A stretch of DNA of 57,311 nucleotides from Bacteroides sp. CAG:927 (GTDB taxonomy: Bacteria > Bacteroidota > Bacteroidia > Bacteroidales > Muribaculaceae): contig HF985654.1 of NCBI GenBank assembly GCA_000431155.1, positions 1 to 57,311 of the forward strand, written 5' to 3'. The position numbers were made by a program, and so were the translations under genes. This document shows, piece after piece, positions 47,177 to 54,411 of the stretch (positions within the stretch are counted from its first letter, which is position 1; each line of letters starts with the position of its first letter). Below the pieces are notes generated by a model. That model was not told the origin of the DNA. It searched no databases and was given only the letters and a program-made list of their open reading frames with translations.

Positions 47177-48997
47177 TCAGGCGGCTGCGCGTCGCAATTG
47201 TTCACGGATGGTATCAACTACATTAATAATATAGTCACCGGTCTTTTCAAGGTCGGAAATGAGGTCCATGTAGTAGATACCGGCCTGATATTCGTAGTGC
47301 TTGTTGTTGATGTTCTCAATGTTGGCTGTACGGAGCTGATTGCGGTAGTTGTTGATTTCGCGCTCAAGGTTGTAGCTCTTTATAACCTCCGGCTCACGAG
47401 CATGCTCCATGTCACTCAAGAGAGATACCATATTTTTCATGGCTTTAGACACATGCGAGAACATTATGTCGATATTATCATATATTTCCTGATTGAAATG
47501 CACTGCACCCTGCTGCTTGCGAATGAGTATCTTACCGGCACCGAGACAGCAGTCGGCAATACTCTCTATTTCGCCCACGATACGAAGCATAGCTGCGATT
47601 TTGAGTTTACCTTCGTTAGAGAGACGCCCTTCGGAGCATCGGTTGAGGTAATGGGCGATTTCAATTTCCATGCGGTCGGAAATGTCCTCGTATTTTTCAA
47701 GCCTTGAATAGAGCTGGCTCCATTCGTCACTATCGGCCTTGGTGTGCATGAGAGTCTTGGCCATATCAATCATACGCTCAACGCGCTCGGCAAAGACATA
47801 AATTTCTTTTTCTGCCTGAGCAATGTTAAGCTCGGAAGCGTTCATGAGACCGCCGGATATGAACTTGAGCTGGAATTCCTCGTCTTCCTTGTTCTTGGCC
47901 GGAACAAGACGCTCCACAATTTTCACATAAAGATTAGTGAACCATATCATTATGCTGAGATTGATAAGATTGAAGACGGTGTGGAACACGGACAAACCTA
48001 TAGAAACGCTCTGCTGGAGGGAAGCGATTTTCAAAGCCACATCATGTCCTGCAGGGAGGGAATCGTCAAAGAGATGATTGTAGAGTTCGGGCTGCGTAAG
48101 CTCAATATGCTGAACATAACCTGAGAGACTTTCGGGGTCACCCTGACCGAGCGCTTCAGTAAGCCATACGTTCAAATCCACAAAGGGGTAGAAGATGCAC
48201 ATGACCCATACGGTGCCCAATAGGTTGAAAAGGAGATGGCATATTGCGGCGCGTTTCGCTGCCACATTACCGCTCATAGAAGCGAGGAGCGGGGTAATGG
48301 TGGTACCTATATTGGAACCGAGCACGAGAGCGCATGCGAGGGGGAAATCAATCCATCCCTTGCTACACATGATCAAAGTAATGGCAAATGTGGCTGCCGA
48401 AGACTGAATGACCATTGTGAGCAGTATGCCGACAGCAAGGAAAATGAGAACGCTCACGTATCCCATAGAAGCATAACGCTCAAGGAAAGCAAACATTTCG
48501 GGGTTGCTCTGCAAATCGGGCACATACTGGCTGATGAGGTCAAGACCCATGAAGAGGAAAGCGAAACCGACAAGGAATTCACCCATGCTCTTGGTGCGGC
48601 TCTTGTGGCTGAAAAGCAACGGTACGCTAAGACCGATAAGCGGAAGCACGAAAGCAGAAATGTTGACCTTGAATCCAAACAAGGCAATAACCCAAGCGGT
48701 GAACGTGGTGCCGACATTGGCACCCATAATAACAGCAATGGACTGAGCCAAGGTCATCAGACCGGCATTAACAAAACTCACCACCATGACAGTAGAAGCA
48801 GAGGAGCTTTGAATCAAGGCGGTGATAAGAAAACCGGTGAGAGTGCCGGTGAAACGATTGCGAGTCATGGCAGAAAGGATGTTGCGCAGCCTGTCGCCAG
48901 CGGCTTTTTGCAAGCCTTCACTCATCACTTTCATACCGTAGAGGAACAAACCTACGGCACCTAAGAGACCTAAGAAATCCAGAAAACTGTAGTTCAT
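47177..48997 (-). CDS. Na/Pi cotransporter family protein with C-terminal PhoU-like domain
   Basis: A 606-aa inner-membrane protein. Residues about 1-340 hold the duplicated Na/Pi cotransporter core with the two QSS repeats: IQSSSASTVMVVSFVNAGLM followed by GANVGTTFTAWV, and IQSSAATFAITLIMCSKGW followed by GSNIGTTITPLL. Residues about 380-600 are helical with a PhoU-like pattern (AERVERMIDMAKTLM, ADCCLGAGKILIRK, KSYNLEREINNYRNQ). It imports phosphate with sodium or may export it; the PhoU part suggests regulation by phosphate status. A -7 element (49023-49030) precedes it. Confidence 0.92.
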   Translation of the reverse strand: MNYSFLDFLGLLGAVGLFLYGMKVMSEGLQKAAGDRLRNILSAMTRNRFTGTLTGFLITALIQSSSASTVMVVSFVNAGLMTLAQSIAVIMGANVGTTFTAWVIALFGFKVNISAFVLPLIGLSVPLLFSHKSRTKSMGEFLVGFAFLFMGLDLISQYVPDLQSNPEMFAFLERYASMGYVSVLIFLAVGILLTMVIQSSAATFAITLIMCSKGWIDFPLACALVLGSNIGTTITPLLASMSGNVAAKRAAICHLLFNLLGTVWVMCIFYPFVDLNVWLTEALGQGDPESLSGYVQHIELTQPELYNHLFDDSLPAGHDVALKIASLQQSVSIGLSVFHTVFNLINLSIMIWFTNLYVKIVERLVPAKNKEDEEFQLKFISGGLMNASELNIAQAEKEIYVFAERVERMIDMAKTLMHTKADSDEWSQLYSRLEKYEDISDRMEIEIAHYLNRCSEGRLSNEGKLKIAAMLRIVGEIESIADCCLGAGKILIRKQQGAVHFNQEIYDNIDIMFSHVSKAMKNMVSLLSDMEHAREPEVIKSYNLEREINNYRNQLRTANIENINNKHYEYQAGIYYMDLISDLEKTGDYIINVVDTIREQLRRAAA

Positions 48998-49022
48998 GTT
49001 TTGTGGGTTAAGATATTTAGCG

Positions 49023-49030
49023 CAAAGATA
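49023..49030 (-). promoter_or_regulatory. -7 element (TATCTTTG) upstream of the Na/Pi cotransporter gene
   Basis: An exact TAnnTTTG match on the minus strand, 25 bases before the ATG; no TTG at the expected spacing. Confidence 0.4.
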
Positions 49031-49100
49031 TAATAATTAATTCATAAAAATTTCACTTAAAGTACATATTTTTACATATTGTATTCCAAAAAGGTAAAGG

Positions 49101-49131
49101 TTGGGGGGATGGAAAATAGTTAGTAAATTTG
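49101..49131 (+). promoter_or_regulatory. promoter of panB
   Basis: TTG (49101-49103), 20 nt, TAAATTTG (49124-49131). Predicted start near 49136, leader about 24 nt. Confidence 0.72.
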
Positions 49132-49159
49132 TGGCCCGAAACTTTAATAATATTAGAGT

Positions 49160-49981
49160 ATGTCAACCTACAACGAACAAGCAAAACCGAAAGTAACAAC
49201 CGCTCTGCTCCGTAAAATGAAGGAGAACGGGGAAAAAATAGCATGTATCACATCGTATGACTACACCATGGCGAGCATAGTTGATGCAGCGGGTGCAGAT
49301 TTCATACTTGTGGGCGACAGCGCGAGCAATGTGATGCTCGGAAACGAGACTACGCTACCTATCACCGTTGACGAGATGATCACTTATGCCAAAGGAACTG
49401 TGAGAGGCGCAAAACGTGCTCTTGTGGTTGTGGATATGCCATTCGGCACATATCAGGGTGATCCGATGGGAGCGTTGCACAATGCCGTGCGCGTAATGCG
49501 TGAAACCGGAGCCGGCGCGGTAAAGATGGAAGGTGGCCAAGAAATACGTGAAAGCATAGAGAAGGTGCTGTGCGCAGGTATTCCTGTATGCGGCCATTTA
49601 GGTCTGACCCCTCAGAGCGTGAACAAATTCGGAGGATACGGTGTGCGCGCCAAAGAGGATGCCGAGGCTGAAAGACTACTCAACGATGCCAAAATGCTGG
49701 AGGAGTTGGGATGTTTTGCAATAGTGCTTGAAAAGATACCCGCACAGCTTGCCGCCCGTGTGACACGTGAGGTGAACATACCTATAATAGGAATAGGCGC
49801 CGGCAGCGAAGTTGACGGCCAAATAATAGTGGTACAGGATATGCTTGGGATGAACAAGGGATTCAAGCCTAAATTCCTGAGAGTATATGCCGACATGTTC
49901 AATGCCATAGAGAATGCCGTGGGGCAGTATGTGAAAGATGTGAAAGATGTGAGCTTTCCGAATGCCAACGAGCAATATTGA
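49160..49981 (+). CDS. panB: 3-methyl-2-oxobutanoate hydroxymethyltransferase
   Basis: Adds a hydroxymethyl group from methylene-tetrahydrofolate to 2-oxoisovalerate, the first step to pantothenate and CoA. Metal ligands Asp53 (FILVGDSAS) and Asp92 (VVVDMPFG), with Lys122 and Glu124 (AVKMEGG), match E. coli Asp45, Asp84, Lys112 and Glu114. PVCGHLGLTPQSVNKFGGYGVRAK is the family block. 273 aa. Its stop overlaps the start of the MATE gene (TGATG), so translation is probably coupled. Confidence 0.97.
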   Translation: MSTYNEQAKPKVTTALLRKMKENGEKIACITSYDYTMASIVDAAGADFILVGDSASNVMLGNETTLPITVDEMITYAKGTVRGAKRALVVVDMPFGTYQGDPMGALHNAVRVMRETGAGAVKMEGGQEIRESIEKVLCAGIPVCGHLGLTPQSVNKFGGYGVRAKEDAEAERLLNDAKMLEELGCFAIVLEKIPAQLAARVTREVNIPIIGIGAGSEVDGQIIVVQDMLGMNKGFKPKFLRVYADMFNAIENAVGQYVKDVKDVSFPNANEQY

Positions 49982-51306
49982 TGACAGAAAACCGCTATTC
50001 ATATTCGAAGATACTAAAACTCGGTTTTCCGATACTGATAGGACAGTTGGGAAACATCATGGTGGGGTTTGCCGACACCAATATGGTGGGGCAATACTCC
50101 ACCGAAGCTCTTGCGAGCGCATCGTTTGTCAACAATCTTTTTAATGTGAGCATATTTGCATGTGTGGGATTCACATACGGTCTCACACCACTGATAGGCG
50201 CACTATTTTCACAGAAACGCGACAAAGATATAGGGTCGCTGCTGAGAACAGGACTATGGGTGAACGGGCTTTTTGCGCTGCTCATAACCGCCATAATGGG
50301 AGCGGTGTATGTGAACATAGAAAAGTTTGACCTTCCGGATGAACTGCTGCCCATCATACGCCCCTATTTTCTAATATACCTTGCGGGAGTATTGCCGATA
50401 GCATTTTTCAATGTATTGGCCCAATGGGCATACGCCATACAACGCACCGTGATGCCGATGGTGATAATACTGATAGCCAACTGCGTGAACATAGCAGGAA
50501 ACTGGCTGCTGATACGCGGCAACATGGGATGTCCCGAGCTTGGACTTACCGGAGCGGGACTTGCATCACTGGCCGCACGCTGGCTATGCGTGCTGATGAT
50601 AGGAGGAGTGTTTCTGAGCAGAAATATTTTTGCCGGATACCGGCAGGGATTTTTTCACGCCCCACGCCGCAAAGGGGATGTGAAACTACTGAATGTAACA
50701 TCGTGGCCGGTGGCGATGCAGATGGCATTTGAAAGCGGTTCTTTCACTGCCGCCGCTATTATGGCGGGATGGCTTGGAAAGATACCGTTGGCAGCATTTC
50801 AGGTGATAGTGATTGTGGGAACCCTTGGTTTCTGCATATATTACAGCATGGCGGCGGCAGTGAGTGTGCTGGTGTCGAATGCGGCAGGCAAGGGAGACCG
50901 CAGGCTGATGAGAAGCGTGGCGGGCAAAGGTTATGTGATAATGCTGATATTGGCCACATGCTCATCGCTACTGTTTATATTTGCAGGCTCGGATGTGATA
51001 CGCTTTTTCAGTCATGACAGCGAAGTGATAAGCGTAGCCGTCTCTCTGATAGTACCTTTGGTACTGTATCAGTATGGCGATGCAACCCAAATAAATTATG
51101 CTAACGCCCTGCGCGGCACAGCCAATGTGATGCCGATGCTATGGATAGCATTTGTGAGCTATGTGGTGGTTGGTGTACCGGCAACCTATCTGCTTGCTTT
51201 TCCGGCAGGACTCGGGATATATGGGATAATACTGAGCTTTTCTATCAGCCTATTTCTTGCAGCAGGACTATTCTTATGGTTCTTTATGCGCAGCACACGC
51301 TCTTAG
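49981..51306 (+). CDS. MATE family efflux transporter
   Basis: A 441-aa inner-membrane protein with about twelve hydrophobic helices in two related halves, typical of cation/drug antiporters of the MATE (NorM) family. N-terminal ILKLGFPILIGQLGNIMVGFADTNMVGQYS is the conserved opening, and the matching second-half helix is LLNVTSWPVAMQMAFESGSF. Start at ATG 49981, overlapping the panB stop; the in-frame TTG one codon earlier is less likely. Substrate unknown. The 3' end overlaps the convergent permease gene by 4 bases. Confidence 0.92.
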   Translation: MTENRYSYSKILKLGFPILIGQLGNIMVGFADTNMVGQYSTEALASASFVNNLFNVSIFACVGFTYGLTPLIGALFSQKRDKDIGSLLRTGLWVNGLFALLITAIMGAVYVNIEKFDLPDELLPIIRPYFLIYLAGVLPIAFFNVLAQWAYAIQRTVMPMVIILIANCVNIAGNWLLIRGNMGCPELGLTGAGLASLAARWLCVLMIGGVFLSRNIFAGYRQGFFHAPRRKGDVKLLNVTSWPVAMQMAFESGSFTAAAIMAGWLGKIPLAAFQVIVIVGTLGFCIYYSMAAAVSVLVSNAAGKGDRRLMRSVAGKGYVIMLILATCSSLLFIFAGSDVIRFFSHDSEVISVAVSLIVPLVLYQYGDATQINYANALRGTANVMPMLWIAFVSYVVVGVPATYLLAFPAGLGIYGIILSFSISLFLAAGLFLWFFMRSTRS

Positions 51307-52523
51307 TTTTTGGAATTGGAGGAACGGGCTGCAATAAAGCCTATGACAAGTCCAACTACGATAATCAATGCCATAGTGGAAAGAATATCACCTGCACCGA
51401 GCCTTACGGGATATTCGGTGACTGCAAGCTGATCGGGATTGGCAGATAATTTGATGAATCCTCCCCACTGCTGGGCAAGTACAAGTATAATGCCAAGCAA
51501 GATGCCGATGATGCCTCCGACCAAAGATATGAGCCATCCCTCACAGAAGAATATACCCGAGATTTGACGAGGAGCAGCCCCGAGAGCACGCAGGGTGGCC
51601 ATGTTGTCGCGTTTCTCAATAATAAGCATGGAAAGAGTAGATACGACATTGAACGAAGCTATAATCAGAATAAAAGCAAGCATGAGAAAAGAAATCCATT
51701 TTTCTATTTTAATCATGCGGAAAGAGTTTTGCTGCTGCTCAATGCGATTGGCCACCTTATAATCGGGACCCAAAAGAGAGTAAAGAGAATTTTTTAATTG
51801 CTCTATGCTGTAAGTGGAATCAACTTTGATTTCTATAGCCGATGCCTGAGTGGTATAATCAAGAAGCATGCGGGCATGAGACAGGGGAACAAACACGAGT
51901 GAGTTGTCGTAATCGCCCTGAGTTACCTCAAACACACCCGAAACCCAAAGAGAATCACTGCGGAAAGAAGCCATAGGGTTGGCCTGCGATATGCGCCCAA
52001 CACGGCGCGGCACATAAAGGGCCAACAAGGCATCATAACCGGGACGCGCCCCAAGCGTTATGGCTGTGCCCACGCTCATGACAGTGCAACCGGTAAAAGA
52101 GAGGGAGTCCTGAAGAGTCCATTGCCCATCAATAATAGAGTTGCGCACATTGACCATCTCGGAAAACCGAGGCGGTACGCCTTTAATCATTACAGGTGTC
52201 TGCCTGTCGCCATAAATGGCAAGAGCCTGCTCGGTGAGAGTGGGGAGTGCCATTGCCACCCCGGGTATTTTTGCGATGGAATCAGACAATGAGTCGGCAT
52301 GCTCAATGACTTTGCCTCTAACGGAAGTGATTTTCAACTCAGGATCTATGAGTGAAAGATTCTTATAGGCAAGATCACTGAAACCATTGAATACGGACAG
52401 CACACATATAATGGCCGCAGTTGCTACAGCAACTCCTGCCATAGAGATGACAGAAATCACGTTGACCGCGTTATTGCTTTTTTTTGAAAAAAGATAACGC
52501 ACCGCTATGCGCAACGACACCAT
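51303..52523 (-). CDS. LolC/LolE-like ABC transporter permease (FtsX domain)
   Basis: A 406-aa permease with one N-terminal helix (about 22-47), a large periplasmic domain (about 50-265) and three C-terminal helices (about 275-300, 320-355, 370-395), the LolC/E layout. The conserved ends VISVISMAGVAVATAAIICVLSVFNGF and EKRDNMATLRALGAAPRQI are visible. It would take part in releasing outer-membrane-bound lipoproteins. Bacteroidota use one LolC/E-like protein as a homodimer; a LolD-like ATPase is encoded at 14227-14925. It follows rbfA by 48 bases. Confidence 0.9.
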   Translation of the reverse strand: MVSLRIAVRYLFSKKSNNAVNVISVISMAGVAVATAAIICVLSVFNGFSDLAYKNLSLIDPELKITSVRGKVIEHADSLSDSIAKIPGVAMALPTLTEQALAIYGDRQTPVMIKGVPPRFSEMVNVRNSIIDGQWTLQDSLSFTGCTVMSVGTAITLGARPGYDALLALYVPRRVGRISQANPMASFRSDSLWVSGVFEVTQGDYDNSLVFVPLSHARMLLDYTTQASAIEIKVDSTYSIEQLKNSLYSLLGPDYKVANRIEQQQNSFRMIKIEKWISFLMLAFILIIASFNVVSTLSMLIIEKRDNMATLRALGAAPRQISGIFFCEGWLISLVGGIIGILLGIILVLAQQWGGFIKLSANPDQLAVTEYPVRLGAGDILSTMALIIVVGLVIGFIAARSSNSKN

Positions 52524-52571
52524 TCAATAAGTGTGTGGAATGTGATGAATCAAAAAAGAGGAAAAAGAGGA

Positions 52572-52928
52572 TTAATCCTGACCGGTATGGTCATCAGCAG
52601 CCAAAAGATTATCAATTTTCTCTATATAATCAAGAGAGTCGTCAAGATAGAAAGAGAGTTCGGGTGTTTTGCGCAGCTGATAGCGTACACGCTGAGCCAG
52701 TTCATAACGAATGGTACGAACATTTTTATTGATGCTATCAATCATTTCCTGGGCCTTGGCACTTGGAAAAACAGAAAGATAAGCACGTGCCATGCTAAGA
52801 TCGGGAGTAACACGCACGCTGCTAACTGATACCAGAGTGCCATGAGTTTTGGCAGTCTGCGCACGAAATATTTCACTAAGTTCTTTCTGAATAAGACGAG
52901 CTATTTTGGCTTGACGAGTAGATTCCAT
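52572..52928 (-). CDS. rbfA: 30S ribosome-binding factor A
   Basis: A 118-aa KH-like ribosome assembly factor acting late in 16S rRNA maturation and in cold adaptation. Typical blocks are RQAKIARLIQKELSEIF, VSSVRVTPDLSMARAYLSVFP and IRYELAQRVRYQLRKTPELSFYLDDSLDY. Start at ATG 52928. It heads a unit with the LolC/E-like gene and has an exact promoter at 52990-53020. Confidence 0.95.
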   Translation of the reverse strand: MESTRQAKIARLIQKELSEIFRAQTAKTHGTLVSVSSVRVTPDLSMARAYLSVFPSAKAQEMIDSINKNVRTIRYELAQRVRYQLRKTPELSFYLDDSLDYIEKIDNLLAADDHTGQD

Positions 52929-52989
52929 ATAAAAAAGTAGTTAAGTTAGACGTATGAATATATAACGCGTGTGAAGGGATAAAGGCTCA

Positions 52990-53020
52990 CAAAGATAAGC
53001 AATTTTGTATATGTTCACAA
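52990..53020 (-). promoter_or_regulatory. promoter of rbfA
   Basis: On the minus strand TTG (53020-53018), 20 nt, TATCTTTG (52997-52990). Predicted start near 52985, leader about 57 nt. Confidence 0.7.
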
Positions 53021-53022
53021 AG

Positions 53023-53431
53023 TGTTGATAACCGTTGAAAAATAAAAAGCAAGTTTTAATTAGTTTCTCTTGCATTTAACAAAAGCATGATTGTATAATG
53101 ATGGAGAAGCAAGAATACAAATAAGTTAGCATAAAAGAATAGAGGTGTTATATACGGTTATTTTGAGAGTTATTGACTATGAATATTGTATTTTATTATT
53201 AACTTTGCACGTTATAAACACGATGTTAATAACTATGCTAAGTTGCTTATTAGCAATGAATGCACGTGTTGACAAAGTGAAAGAAAACGATAGTTGAAGT
53301 TCAATAACCCAATATAGCAAGAAAACCTGATAAAAGTTATGACGGTTATCAACGATTCTTATTATTCTTTTTTAAATTTTAAATTTTTGATTTTTCTAAA
53401 ATTCTAAATATAAAGAAATGAGTGTGGATAA
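53023..53431. other. AT-rich gap with DnaA-box-like 9-mers (candidate replication-origin-like region)
   Basis: The 489-base rbfA-nadA gap and first codons of nadA contain 9-mers close to TTATCCACA: TGTTGATAA (53023-53031), TTATAAACA (53212-53220), TGTTGACAA (53267-53275), TTATCAACG (53346-53354) and TGTGGATAA, an exact box read on the minus strand (53423-53431, inside nadA). An almost pure A/T stretch of about 60 bases (53355-53415) lies beside the last two. A small inverted repeat TGCTAA/TTAGCA sits at 53236-53255. The genes on either side point away from it. The dnaA gene is not in this window. Confidence 0.3.
53200..53207 (+). promoter_or_regulatory. -7 element (TAACTTTG) in the nadA upstream region
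   Basis: An exact TAnnTTTG match; the nearest TTG (53173-53175) is 24 nt away, longer than usual. If used, nadA has a leader of about 205 nt. Confidence 0.35.
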
Positions 53432-54383
53432 CAATCATGGAGGCTCCAAGAGCAAGGAAGAGTTGATTGAAGAAATCAACAGACTTAAGAAAGAAAGGGA
53501 AGCCGTGATCATGGCCCACTACTATCAGCAGGGGGATATACAGGATATAGCAGATTATATAGGAGACTCGCTTGCGCTGGCTCAAATAGCAGCCAAAACG
53601 GATGCCAAGGTAATAGTGATGTGCGGTGTACACTTCATGGGTGAGACCGCCAAGATACTTTGTCCGGACAAGACGGTGCTTGTGCCGGATATGGAAGCCG
53701 GATGCTCTCTTGCCGACAGCTGCGATGCCAAGGAGTTTGAAGAGTTTATAAAAGAACATCCCAACCATACTGTTATAAGCTATGTGAATACCACCGCAGC
53801 TGTGAAAGCACTTACAGATATAGTGGTTACTTCCGGCAATGCCCGCAAGATTGTGGAGTCGCTGGACAAGGATGAGAAGATAATATTCGGTCCGGACAAG
53901 AATCTTGGAGGATATATAAATTCCGTAAGCGGAAGAAACATGGTGTTGTGGAATGGCGCGTGTCATGTGCATGAACAGTTCTCGCTGGAAAAAATAAAAG
54001 AATTGAAGAAAGAACATCCAGAGGCGCTTGTGCTTGTGCATCCGGAATGTAAGAAACCGCTGCAGCTCATAGCCGACAAGATAGGCAGTACGGCAGTGCT
54101 GCTGGATTTTGCAGGCAAAAGCGACGCCAAGGAGTTTATAGTGGCTACCGAGAGCGGCATACTTCATGAGATGCAGAAGAAGTATCCTGACAAATTGTTT
54201 ATCCCCGCTCCGCCCAATGACAGCAGCTGTGCCTGCAACGAATGCAGCTATATGAAGCTCAATACGCTGCAAAAAGTTCGTGACGCGCTCGCAAACATGA
54301 GTCCGGCTATAGAGGTGGATGCCGCCGTGGCCGAACGAGCACGCAAGCCCATAGAAAGGATGCTTGAGATAACCGCCAAATAA
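53418..54383 (+). CDS. nadA: quinolinate synthase A
   Basis: A 4Fe-4S enzyme that condenses iminoaspartate with dihydroxyacetone phosphate to quinolinate in NAD synthesis. Likely cluster cysteines are Cys69 (VMCGVHFMGETAKIL), Cys182 (GACHVHEQF) and one of Cys271/273/276 (CACNECSYM). Other blocks are AHYYQQGDIQDIADYIGDSL and LVHPECKKP. 321 aa. nadB, often adjacent, is not seen. It precedes leuS by 28 bases on the same strand. Confidence 0.97.
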   Translation: MSVDNNHGGSKSKEELIEEINRLKKEREAVIMAHYYQQGDIQDIADYIGDSLALAQIAAKTDAKVIVMCGVHFMGETAKILCPDKTVLVPDMEAGCSLADSCDAKEFEEFIKEHPNHTVISYVNTTAAVKALTDIVVTSGNARKIVESLDKDEKIIFGPDKNLGGYINSVSGRNMVLWNGACHVHEQFSLEKIKELKKEHPEALVLVHPECKKPLQLIADKIGSTAVLLDFAGKSDAKEFIVATESGILHEMQKKYPDKLFIPAPPNDSSCACNECSYMKLNTLQKVRDALANMSPAIEVDAAVAERARKPIERMLEITAK

Positions 54384-54411
54384 AAAGTAATCACACATTA
54401 ATAAATAAAGA

